A stretch of 64,000 nt of DNA, from assembly GCA_965644295.1 (NCBI GenBank), contig CBFFRP010000146.1, positions 248,001 to 312,000 of the forward strand, given 5' to 3'. Positions 24,501 through 34,545 of this stretch are shown in pieces. The notes under the pieces were generated by a model that did not search any database, was not told where the DNA came from, and worked only from the letters and a program-made list of their open reading frames with translations. Within the stretch, counting starts at the first letter, position 1. Each line of letters begins with the position of its first letter. Source of the stretch: Paraphysomonas bandaiensis. Its lineage: Eukaryota > Chrysophyceae. The translations under genes were made by a program, and so were the position numbers.

Positions 24501-24923
24501 GTTAAAACTAGCAGCCACGGAAATTTGCTGAGGAAACAGCGTACTGCCATACACATAACTCGCGCCGTGAATGGAATCCAGCCCGAATAAAATCGGGTAA
24601 TTGGATGTATTCTCAGCAATATCTTGAAGATTAGAAATAACATTTCTCCATTGCTGTGCTGTCCATCCCACTTCACCATTAATGCTCCCTCCAGAGAAAG
24701 GAGAGTTCAAAACAGAGCCGATATGATACATACTCATTAACTCTGTAAATTTATTATAGTCGACTTGACCTTCAATGGTATCACTCATGAAATAATTGAT
24801 ATCTATTTGAACCATTTGTCCAATTTTTTCTTCTATTGTCATTTCTGATAATAAAGACTCCACATTAACAGCATACACACTATACACACTACAAGCAGCC
24901 AGTAACAGTGTTACAACTGTCAT
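21559..24923 (-). CDS. Glycoside hydrolase family 3 (beta-glucosidase-like), secreted with C-terminal membrane anchor
   Basis: Exons 23493-24923, 23168-23344, 22761-23036, 22415-22623, 22266-22361 and 21559-22201 join in frame to 943 residues. The start at 24923 gives a signal peptide (MTVVTLLLAACSVYSVYA). The GH3 N-domain has the KHF motif (CMKHFIAY) and the nucleophile-Asp region MLVTDYAEIE. The GH3 C-domain has EFVVVCVGEETYTEKPGD and LVLISGRPRLLNG. A fibronectin-III-like domain follows (VTNIGAVASNYSVLVFLF). Odd: instead of ending there, it continues about 210 residues with a Cys-rich segment (CGKTVDGTTCDSSC) and hydrophobic segments (ending MVYATIISALAGLAIGIVVT), so the enzyme is probably anchored at the plasma membrane or a vacuole. 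GH3 enzymes release terminal beta-linked sugars; the exact sugar is not clear. It is head-to-head with eIF2-alpha across a (TACA)n array. Confidence 0.85.
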
Positions 24924-25574
24924 TATCAATGCCCTAAATAAGACACCTAGATAAAACTACTGTAGGAGGAATTTGTACTCTAATAGAGTCTAGTAATTGG
25001 CAATAAGATGACACTCTGCGTGCAATAAGACGCCAATCTTTTCGAATGACCACAGTACGCAAGATCTACACACACATACATACATACATACATACATACA
25101 TACATACATACATACATACATACATACATACATACATACATACATACATACATACATACATACATACATACATACATACATACATACATACATACATACA
25201 TACATACATACATACATACATACATACATACACACATACATACATACACACCTACCTACCTACCTACCTACCTACATACATACTTATATACATACGTACC
25301 TACCTACCTGTCTACCTACAGGACATACCTACATATAGCAGTACATATATAATCCCATGAATGGAGGAGCAGCAGTATGGAACTATGGTTAATTGCTTGT
25401 AGTGTTGATAACCACACACCTGCATATTTCTTGTGTAGTGGTATAGTACGAAGTAATGGTATGAAGGTTGTGGTAATGACACAGACATCGTCCTTATATA
25501 CATACACTATCACTGAGATTAATCATCATAGTAAACAAATTTTAATCATTTCCAAATCAAATATAAAAATAAAT
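24924..25574. promoter_or_regulatory. Divergent promoter gap with microsatellite
   Basis: 651 bases between the starts of the GH3 and eIF2-alpha genes. It is dominated by the (TACA)n array at 25070-25330; the rest is AT-rich without coding frames. Confidence 0.5.
25070..25330. repeat. (TACA)n microsatellite passing into CCTA repeats
   Basis: About 160 bases of near-perfect TACA units, then interrupted TACA/CACA and CCTA units to about 25330. Reading frames through it are artefacts. It starts 147 bases upstream of the GH3 ATG. Confidence 0.98.
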
Positions 25575-27179
25575 ATGTCTGAATCAGTGGTATATTCAAC
25601 TAATTTATTCATTCATATTTAATTAGATATAGCAGGAAGTATCGAAGAAAGGAAAGCAGGGCGGTGATTTAGAGACTCTAAAGTGCAGATTTTATGAATC
25701 TCAATATCCCGAGACTGATGAAGTGGTCATGGTCAATGTTACGGATATCGGTGAAATGGGAGCTTATGTTACATTGTTAGAGTACGATAATATTGAGGTA
25801 TAGTATACATACATATGGTTCATCTGTGGTGGGATCGGCTGAAGAATGATAATATTATGAAATTATTAATTGATGATTGTAATGTTTGTATATCACTGAT
25901 ATAGGGTATGATTTTGCTTTCCGAATTATCCAGAAAGCGCATCCGCTCCATCAATAAATTGATTCGAATTAATCGCAATGAAGTTGCTATGGTCCTCCGA
26001 GTAGACAAGGAGAAAGGTGCGTTCTATATATTTCCTTCTGAAGTGTGGCGGAATGCTAGTGTTTACGAAAAGTTTGAGTTTATTCTCTACGTGTTATATT
26101 GATAATCCTTGTAGCTGGCGTTAATGTATATTTTGTCATTTCGTTTTACTGTGGCCTTACCTCTTTGCGTAGGCTATATCGATCTCTCGAAGCGCCGCGT
26201 GGCACCTGAAGATGTAGCGAAGTGCGAAGATCGATACAATAAGGCCAAAGCTGTGCACAGTGTGCTTAGACATGTTGCTGATCAACAAGGGAAGACCCTG
26301 GAGTCGTTGTACACAACTATTGGTTGGCCTCTGTATCAGAGATATGGACATGCCTACGATGCCTTTAAATTGGCACTAACGTGAGTAATTTTATAGTGTC
26401 AGATATTACATACTTATGTATCCAATGTGATGGAGATTAGCTGCGCTGTAAATTTTTATGTTATGATTCTTCTCCAGTCTTTGTATTCACACTAATGAAT
26501 ATTATCGTAGCGACTCAGAGGAAGATATATTTGAAAATATTGAGGTGGATGATCAGACCAAGAAAGACTTGATTGCTTATATTAAGGTAAGCCATTCGTT
26601 GTTGCTTATTCTCTCGCCTGTACAATATGAAGTGCACTGAAAATGTAAAACTTAACGATGTGTTTCTTCGTAAGTAATTGTATTCACTTTTTTGTGATGA
26701 ATCCGCAGAGACGCCTGGCTCCACAACCAGTAAAAATTCGCGCCGATATTGAGGTCACCTGCTTTACGTACGATGGTATTGATGCAATCAAGGATGGTCT
26801 TACAGAGGGAACGAACAGTGGCGTTCCTGAAGCACCTGTGGTCATCAAACTCATTGCCCCTCCTATGTACGTCATGACAAGCATGACCCTCGACAAGGAG
26901 TTGGGCATCGAAACACTCAACAATGCTATCGAGAAAATTTCCACTTATATCAGATCTAAAGGGTAAGTTGATGCTATTCACAAGTCTGGTGCTGTATTGT
27001 AGTATTGGTGTGTGTTGTCTATGTCTCATAACGTGCGGGGTGTTTGTAGTGGAGTGGTCGACGTGAAAATGGCACCTAAGGCTGTGACGGACCGTGAGGA
27101 GTCCGAATTGCAGGCCATGCTTGATCGCCTCGCTCAGGAGCAGGAGGAGGTTGATGGAGACGGTCCTGAAGATGCTTAG
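25575..27179 (+). CDS. EIF2S1: Translation initiation factor eIF2 alpha subunit
   Basis: Seven exons (25575-25589, 25633-25797, 25905-26016, 26173-26380, 26511-26586, 26709-26962, 27050-27179) join to 319 residues, close to the family's usual ~300-315. The first exon is only 15 bases (MSESV). Domains: S1/OB fold ([20 protein letters not shown]), the regulatory loop [16 protein letters not shown], which keeps the serine phosphorylated by eIF2 kinases (Ser51 in animals), the helical domain, and the C-terminal alpha/beta domain that contacts eIF2-gamma. It is part of the eIF2-GTP-Met-tRNAi ternary complex in the cytosol. The intact SRKRIRS segment suggests that stress control by eIF2 kinases is retained. 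The C-terminus is acidic as usual. Confidence 0.96.
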
Positions 27180-27652
27180 ATTCATAGTGGAGGCGTGTTC
27201 CCTTTTGTTGTGGAATGGAGTTTCACTGATGATATGTAGCATTAGTTTGGTAGTGTTTGCCGCCGTATGTGAGTTTTTTATGGTAGTCATGTAGTAACCA
27301 TGCGTCGTGGCAACATTGCATAGCCGACCGTAATATGATATGGGATTACCTGTCGTCGTTGGTTAGGGATCGTATAAGTATGAACGAGATAATTATCACT
27401 ACTCACGACGGTCACTTTGTCAGCTTGCCACAAGTCGTTTGTCACAAGTCTCACGTATATTGTGTCGAGGGCTCTGGAGTATGCGATTACAGTTTCATCA
27501 TGCGATTAAAAGGGGCAACAAAATAGTGTGTAAATATACAACTAACTCCTATAAGTATACTTTACTTCTTATCAAATTGTGTTTGGCATAATGTCCTTTA
27601 GAAAGCAGAAATACCTCACACTCAACACTCACTATAATCAGAAGCAGAAAAT
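27180..27652. other. 3' flank of eIF2-alpha, no gene
   Basis: A 63-codon frame at 27335-27526 has no recognisable domain. AT-rich sequence otherwise. Confidence 0.35.
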
Positions 27653-28095
27653 ACCCTCAACAAAGTCGGACTCTCACCTCTTCGTGCTGTTCTGGGGTAT
27701 AATGTATAATTACCGGAGATATTTCTCTGGGAAACTAATGTGATCTTCATTTACACATCTAAAGTCAGTAGATATTGTTGTTCTGCCCACTCATTGCCTA
27801 ATACTTGTGTGTTACAAGGAACACTAATAAATGTCACTTGTGTAGACATCCGTAGGCCTTGACGAATATACAGGTATCCGGGAAAAGGCCCACCTCAAAG
27901 GCATCCGGGGTATTGGGTTGCCCGCTGAAGTCTCATCTTAAGGACAGAATAGATTGTACTTTGGTGCTTGCAGTGAAACACAAGCAGCTTTCGTAAAGCC
28001 AAATAGAGTAGGATATATCAGAATTAAGTACTAGTTACTTAAATTGTGTTGCTACATTAGTTCTGACTCTTACACGCCTATTGCTAATAATCAGA
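27653..28095 (-). repeat. Dispersed repeat family B, copy 2
   Basis: Reverse complement of the family at 3336-3812, with the same block order and roughly 75-80% identity by eye. Blocks include GTCTGATTATTAGCAATAGG at one end and ACTTTGTTGAGGG at the other. It lies in the convergent gap between eIF2-alpha and the Arb2-kinase gene. Confidence 0.7.
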
Positions 28096-29449
28096 CATTC
28101 ACATCGTCATTTATTTCACGAGATTACATATATAGTCAGAGTATTTCCAATATTTCAGTTTAACTAATATATTATATATTTTTGAAAAATTCATATATGA
28201 TTCAGTTGTTGGCAGCTGCTTCTTCACTAACATTCATATATTCATATTTAATTCATTGAATAATTTACATTTCACTGAAGTTAACTTCGCTCTACAGGTA
28301 ATATTATGTTGAATACAAAATGCACTATAAGTAAGAAATTATATGTCTTAATCTACACACTTCGCAACATATTCATATAACATCTGGTGAACATCTGTTC
28401 TCAGTTCTTAGCAACATCTGTTTATCATATGTTTATCATATCAGTAACTTATATATACTTATATATAGTTACACACCAGTAACTAAATTTACTTCCTTTG
28501 TAACTATATTCACCTCTGTTGCACACTATTAACTCACTTCCATTGCACAATCTATAATATAGCATATCATACTACAGAACTCAATAATTCAAAGTCTTTA
28601 AACTTACCACAACATTTTACCTCAGTCATTGATATTATTGTTACGCAGCCATTGATATTTCATAGCTATTATTATTGAAAGGTTATATTTTACGGGGGCT
28701 ACTTGTAATATCATTAAACTGAAGAATAATTATATATATAGAAAAAATATGGAAAAAATCAAAATATTCAGTCAATCCTATTCGTTCAGTATGTATCAGG
28801 GGGCAATCAGGGCGTCCTATCACCTATCATCAATCATCAACAATACTATAGAAGCAAATATAACACGGCCATCAATACTATGCAGTGCATTGTAAGATAT
28901 TTGTATCATTGTATTATCAACCAGTAGTTAAATACATAAGTATATTATCCACGCTGCCAATAGTAGACTATGTATCACTATAATTTTTATTATCAAATTT
29001 GTGTGTTTTAAGCCATGTTATATTAGTTGAACAGCGTTATCATGCTACCTGGGGGGAGATTTATTATTCCGTGTGTGCGTAGTGCAGTTATATACGTAAC
29101 GTTTCGTATTTATGGTCTCGTATCTGGTAGCATATATTATAATATTTGTGTGATAATAGATAGTGAAATATAGAGGTAGAAAAACTAGCTATTTTCTCAA
29201 TAAGATACTGAGCTGAAAAAACGCATTAGTTCCGTTAGAATTTAATACTTATACTTCAATTAATTTTAATGCTTAGAACTTTAGTTGCTGGCAATATCCA
29301 CGGCTACTCGATATACTGCTGCACGGATAGCCCATTAGCCACAGCAATAACAGTAACTGCAAGTGTCATGAGGCAATGAGTGAAAATGTGATTGCCATAA
29401 GACAAATTGAGATTGGTCAATACACATAGAGCGACTTTCAATAATCAGT
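28096..29449. other. AT-rich convergent gap, no gene
   Basis: 1.35 kb with many TAACT/TATATA stretches (inverted AGTAACTTATATATA...TATATAGTTAC near 28445-28475). No coding frame, RNA gene or further copy of a named repeat recognised. TACTGCTGCA occurs at 29314-29323, one base off the promoter 10-mer. Confidence 0.35.
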
Positions 29450-31758
29450 CTACTTCCCTTCATCCAAAGCGCTATCACCTCTGAAGGTAAATGCTTCAAA
29501 ATTGGGGTTCACTTCACCTTTCTTCTTCTCGACCACAGAGTCCCGTGCTTCCGCTTGTAAATATGTCTTAGGTACATACTTGGTGTCAAACTCGTTCACA
29601 ACATCTGGACGGAAAGGCGGCACAATCTCTCTGCGGTAAAGCGCCTCAAAGTCGATAGGCGCAAAAAAAGCAGTCTCCATAATATCACGTGCTCCTCTAG
29701 GACCTGACCCCAGACGATCTTGCTCAGATATATTGAGTAGCGAACGTATGCAGTCACAGGCCTCAGTTGAAAACTGAGGAGGAAAGCTGGGAGCTGTGTT
29801 GATGATGCGGTAAAACATGAGCTGATATAAACATAACATCAGTCAGTGGGTATGACAGCAGGTCTCAATACTACACCTTCCTATTCTTGTCATAAAACGG
29901 AGTACGGCCGTGCATCATCTCGAACAGAAGTATACCAAAGCTCCACCAGTCTACAGGGGCACCATATTTTTGTCCCTTCAGTAATTCAGGGGCAATATAC
30001 TCAGCAGTTCCACAGAATGTAGTGGCGCCCCCAGTCAGATCGATATTCTGTTTCGACAGACCAAAGTCAGTAAGGGCAATGTGCCCCACATTGTCCATAA
30101 GAACATTCTCTAGTTTTAGGTCCCTGTATATAGCGTCAGAAAACAATTCGAGAAGTCAAATAAGTTTACCTGTAAATTATATGCTGCTGGTGTAGGTGAT
30201 CCAATGCAGACAGCAGTTCTGCAGCATAAAATCTGGCCCTTTCCTCGGAGAATGCTCGGCTCTTCCGGAGGTGGTAAAATAAAGAGCCACCATTATAGTA
30301 ATCAGTCACTAGATAGAGCTTATCGTCACTCTGAAATGCAAATCGTAGACGCACAATATATGGGTGTCTTATCTCACACAAAATAGACCGCTCGCTTTTC
30401 GTATGCTCGATCTGACCTTTGGCAGATATTACGCTCTTCTTCAGAACCTTCATTGCGTAAATCTGCCCTGCACCTTTGTTGGCTTTCTTCCGCACAAGCA
30501 TCACCTTGCCAAATGCGCCCTTGCCAACGACCTTCAACAGGTCGAAGTCAGAGACAGCGAGAGACTCTTCCAGCTCAGACCCGATATTCATATCTGAGGC
30601 CGACGTGCGCTTTCCTGGCGGTGCCCGGGGAACTCCAACAGGTGTCTCCGGAGACGGAGCTGACGCAGGTTTTCGCCCAAGAAGACGAGAAAAAATTCCC
30701 ACCTTCGCTTGGCCCGCTTCTGCAGTCCCTGCGGATGGATCAGGGGTCGACGGAGCATCAGGGGCAGAAGTAATTTCTGCCTGGCTCGGATCTAGACCTT
30801 CACCAGAGGCCACAGCAGCACTGTATGACACCGCAAGGTTGCGTACGCTGCTGAATGCCATCTCCAGGTATTTGAAAGCAGGATCAAGGGCCATCGGAAT
30901 GCTGGTGGCCACATTCTGAATGGAATCGGGGTGCGCCCCAGGCGGCAGACCCAGGGAGAGGGTTACACAACCGAGTTTGTCCGCCCGATACTTGAGCCTA
31001 TATCCACGGGGGGCTGTACTTTGTTCCATATTTACAGCCATAGTTTTCAAAAACTTCTTGAAGTCCGCGGCATCGTCATCCTCAACTATAACGCTCGCTT
31101 CGATGGCACAGAAGGCGATTATCCTGTTTGTCTCCATCTCGTCTTCACGAGACCGTACCATCTGTCGGATGATAATGTCTTTGCACAAACTTGCGCCGTT
31201 GCCGTAACTCAGAAGAGCAATCTGCTCGATATGATCGGCTTTCGATATAATATTATTCCAAACAAACAGAGCATGCATCTCAGGTGACTCGGAACCATTA
31301 ATAGGGATCTTTTTCGGGGCTACAGTAGGGTTCTCCTGCACAGATACGCTGTTGGTATTCGCCCGCAAGACCATGACCGCATATCCAGCCTTCTGAGCAC
31401 GCTGAATATAAGGAAGCATAGAACCCTTAGATAGACCATGTTCCAAACATAAAGATCTACTGAATATACCCATCATTGATCCCACCGCATTCTGAACAAT
31501 TAATAATATTCTAGGGTTGGTTGACCAATCAGATGTCGCCAATATCGATGTCGATATCTCAGCTTCATCATCTGGAATAGCAATCTTCTCAAATCCCATA
31601 TCATGAATCATTTTAGCTTGTACATATCTAGCGATTTCAGTAAGTACTTCAAGTTCATCGGACATGGTTTGTTCTGGTGCTTGTGCGCGACGCACAACAC
31701 GCTCATCGTCCATTAATACATAATTAGGATGGTTAAACACTGCTGGACTATCCGACAT
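29450..31758 (-). CDS. Arb2-like domain fused to an AGC-family protein kinase
   Basis: Exons 30170-31758, 29877-30123 and 29821-29450 join in frame to 735 residues. Residues about 70-270 resemble the Arb2/FAM172 alpha/beta-hydrolase-like domain: [52 protein letters not shown] and [12 protein letters not shown] Pro/Ser/Ala linker follows, then a complete AGC kinase: [36 protein letters not shown], activation loop [13 protein letters not shown], and a C-terminal hydrophobic motif NFEAFTF. It should be active and controlled by PDK1-type activation-loop and hydrophobic-motif phosphorylation, as AKT/S6K/SGK kinases are (known for the family). Codon use in exon 1 is more GC-rich than most neighbours. 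The fusion is unusual: Arb2 domains are known from histone deacetylases and RNA-silencing factors. The Arb2 call is by motif memory. Confidence 0.85.
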
Positions 31759-32324
31759 GAGGATCTAGAGACAGTGTTATAGGGGGTTACTATAGGAATT
31801 AATATAAGGGGGGGGGTGGAGGTGTGTATGTATGTGATGATAGCTTGTAAATTAAATATTCAGTTGTACGATACCACAGATACTGTATAGGTATACTGCT
31901 GTATGCTGTATGCTGTATGCTGGTATAGGTACACACATACACATACACATCCACTGCTGTGTACCTCCAACATATATATGAATGTGTGTGTAGAAGATAC
32001 CCACAATACATACAGAGTATACAAACACCTTCTGCACCAGATCTGTGATGTACAACAGAACAGTATTCTACACAGAGTACAGCTGTATATGGGGATAGAG
32101 CTTAAAACCATACTTTTCTATAGATCCAATTGTCTACTTTACTGCATAAAACCACCGTTTTCCTCTATCAAAACCCTTGTACGAAATTCCTGACTACTGT
32201 TGTACCATTACATGCATAGACATGATTATAGCTATAGCTATAGTGCTTCCTTGTCTCATTAGGGACTCGCTTGAAAGCATCATTCTTATTTAAATTCACC
32301 TGCGAATTTACGCATCATATTCAC
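31759..32324. promoter_or_regulatory. Divergent promoter gap
   Basis: 566 bases. A G-run (31807-31816) lies 49 bases upstream of the kinase start. TACTGCTGTA occurs exactly at 31894-31903, followed by TGCTGTA tandem units. No gene seen. Confidence 0.45.
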
Positions 32325-33075
32325 ATGGAGAGTGATAAGAATATTGATGAAAGTGATGATGTTCCTATATTACCAGGCCATCAAATTGAACGAGATATTT
32401 CTCATTACTCTCAGCCTATAGATGGTCCTAATAGTAGTGATGATGAAGATGGAGAGGCTGAAGGATTTGAAGATGATGAGAGTGTTGATCCAGATCAGCT
32501 GATGCCCTATGAAATAGTCGGAAACGGGCTCACAGGCGATGACGATTCGGACACTGAATATGGCGAATTTTCTAATTGCACAGATAGACATGAAGTATAC
32601 AACGGAATTGAAGAAGTAAAATCGACGTGTAGTTATAGCGGTGAAGTTGCTGAAGAAAATGGAAATGTTGTGCTTGTGTCAAGTGACAGTGAAAGTGAGA
32701 CAGGTACCCTTCCTCCAGTGCCCCCTAGGAATCCAATTCGCTCTATTCCACCATTGTCCGAAGGTATAATTTCTCCTCAATAAATCTGTGTATAATAATA
32801 TTTTAAAGAAAAAATTGCATCTATTAAGCGGTCTATGCTTGCATTGAATCTACGTCCTAATGCGGGTGCCGGTAAATATTAATATTTTTGGCACCTTATA
32901 CATGCTTGACTATCGTTGAACAGAGAGTATAGCGTCCATGGTTATTTCCGCTCGCCCTCGCCTTGGTGATGAGTTACAGCCAAGCACGGAGTCATGTGAT
33001 GACAAAGATCCCAATCAAAGTACCAATGTACAGTCAGAATCCGGTGAAGTCAGTGGTACTGTTGATGAAAGCTAA
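32325..33075 (+). CDS. Acidic, low-complexity protein of unknown function
   Basis: Exons 32325-32763, 32809-32871 and 32924-33075 join in frame to 217 residues. The open frame extends upstream, but 32325 is the first ATG. The N-terminal two thirds are Asp/Glu/Ser-rich (SSDDEDGEAEGFEDDES). A proline-rich patch (LPPVPPRNPIRSIPP) could be an SH3-type ligand. After it comes a short amphipathic block, EKIASIKRSMLALNLRPNAG, then SIASMVISARPRLGDEL. The layout (acidic N-terminus, then a short helix with I..IK..M..L) is faintly like MEA1-type proteins, but the Trp residues typical of that family are missing, so I do not assign it. Probably intrinsically disordered. Three consistent splice junctions support it as a real gene. 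Confidence 0.65.
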
Positions 33076-33689
33076 GTGGTCAAGATTTATTTTGGTGTAG
33101 ATTGTAGATAGTACATATTAATCAATACAAATTGATTAACAACCTTGAATTCTGTCTTGACTGTGGTGTATGGGCTACACTAATCGTTTGGATACTCTTA
33201 GAAGTAGCATTTCGTTTTAAATACTATTCCAACTACGGTTACTATAAGCATACATTTTTTACGCAACAGATTCTAGAATTATTAGTCCTGCACAGATATG
33301 CTGCTCCCATGGTGTATTAATTTGAAGTAGTAGATACAAATACTCTGTGTTGCACATCCAAGAGTCATATAGTCATATATTTTATATATGATTATACTAG
33401 TGAGATAGAAGATAAAGAACGGCAATTGAACAGAATACACGCGTGAATTATGTTTTCCTGACAAGGAGATTGTACACTCTGTATATAATTCATTGAAACA
33501 CTACAACTGCTGCCAGTTATACAACATCGCCTTTTATTAATATTCCTTCGCTATGCTATCTACAATCTACAATATATAAGCCACATATTAAATATCCCAA
33601 CTGACTAACATATTAAACGTGCTCCCATCGCGATATTATCAGAGGCAAATATGTGCCACGTCATTCATACCCGCAATGTGTAGCTTGTA
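33076..33689. other. Convergent gap, 3' UTR of the TGA-containing gene
   Basis: 614 bases between two 3' ends. On the minus strand an AATAAA lies about 155 bases past the stop of the gene at 33690 (plus-strand 33532-33538), so its 3' UTR is probably short. At 33638-33664 the minus strand reads ATGAC...TCTGAT around a GGCA/TGCC hairpin, discussed under findings. A 62-codon frame at 33132-33320 is not supported. Confidence 0.4.
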
Positions 33690-34175
33690 CTACAACAAGT
33701 AATCCGGTATATCAATAGATAATTTAGACAAAGCTTCCCGCATAACATCCCGCACCTCGTTCAAGTGATCAGCTCCAAGAATTTGAGATGTGGCCGAAAT
33801 TACATTTTCACCTTCGGAATCGATAATCCGAAGGTATCCCCATCAGGAGTGGCTCAATCCCGCACCCCACTTAATCATTGCTTGATTACGACTGGGGTCT
33901 CTCCGATCCCATGTATTAAACGCGCAAGGAATAAACAATTCTTCAGCAGCTCGTTTAATTCCCGGATCACAAAAGATTGATCCCGCTCGCTTACATCCCT
34001 GTCATCCACTCCACTCCACGAAATTCGCGAATATTGGTTTCCCCTGTCGCCTGGCTTCCTCCACAGCTACCTCATAACTACCGTGCTTTAAGTCATCAGA
34101 AAGGTTAATATAATTGATTGTCCCTAATTCAACATATTTCGTTGTCATTTTCTTTTTCGTGTTTCTTTGACCCAT
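33690..34175 (-). CDS. Candidate selenoprotein: thioredoxin-like protein with two in-frame TGA codons
   Basis: From ATG 34173-34175 to TAG 33690-33692 the minus strand reads as one 161-residue protein if two TGA codons are decoded: codon 58 (34002-34004) and codon 111 (33843-33845). There are no in-frame TAA or TAG codons before the end. The first TGA sits in FANFVEWSG-U-QGCKRAGS, right after a thioredoxin-type beta strand (GKPIFANF), making a U-x-x-C motif like the redox CxxC. The second sits in GAGLSHS-U-WGYLRIIDSEG, near the loop that faces the active site in thioredoxin folds. From memory, this resembles bacterial 'VPGU'-type thioredoxin-like selenoproteins. TGA is a real stop elsewhere in the window, so recoding would be needed. 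I could not find a canonical SECIS. Alternatives are a pseudogene or unusual introns. No standard ORF covers it. Confidence 0.6.
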
Positions 34176-34545
34176 CAGTGAAGACTTTCACAGCGCTTTA
34201 AGTTAGTCTTAACCCAAATCTACAAGAACAACAACTAGATCTTGAAGCAACAGCAAAATACATACATACATACATACATACATACATACATACATACATA
34301 CATACATACATACATACATACATACATACATACATACATACATACATACATACATACATACATACATACATACATACATACATACATACATACATACATA
34401 CATACATACATACATACATACATACATACATACATACATACATACATACATACATACATACATACATACATACATACATACATACATACATACACTGCCT
34501 CATATCTAGTTGCAGATTTGGGAGTTTGAGTCGTGTAGGTACATT
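34176..34545. promoter_or_regulatory. Divergent promoter gap filled by a (TACA)n array
   Basis: 370 bases between the starts of the candidate selenoprotein and the coiled-coil protein. About two thirds is the microsatellite at 34257-34494. Confidence 0.5.
34257..34494. repeat. (TACA)n microsatellite
   Basis: About 238 bases of essentially perfect TACA/CATA units. It begins 81 bases upstream of the minus-strand start and ends 51 bases upstream of the plus-strand start. Reading frames through it are artefacts. Confidence 0.98.

Noticed and set aside
25046-25360. Long open frames through the TACA arrays (HTYI and MYVC repeats), also at 34198-34529 and 61077-61587
   Set aside because: Pure products of a tetranucleotide repeat with no stop codons in any frame; no flanking coding sequence.
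32325-33075. Assignment of the acidic protein to MEA1
   Set aside because: Only the acidic layout and a weak helix pattern fit; the conserved tryptophans are missing.
33765-33980. Plus-strand 71-codon frame over the candidate selenoprotein
   Set aside because: It is the antisense shadow of the minus-strand reading, which has the thioredoxin-like protein logic.
34100-34150. An intron (GTAGCT...GACAG, 72 bases) that would remove the first TGA of the thioredoxin-like gene
   Set aside because: It would delete the first core strand and the active site, it is GC-richer than real introns here, and its length is a multiple of three, as expected of coding sequence. It also leaves the second TGA. Kept only as an alternative.
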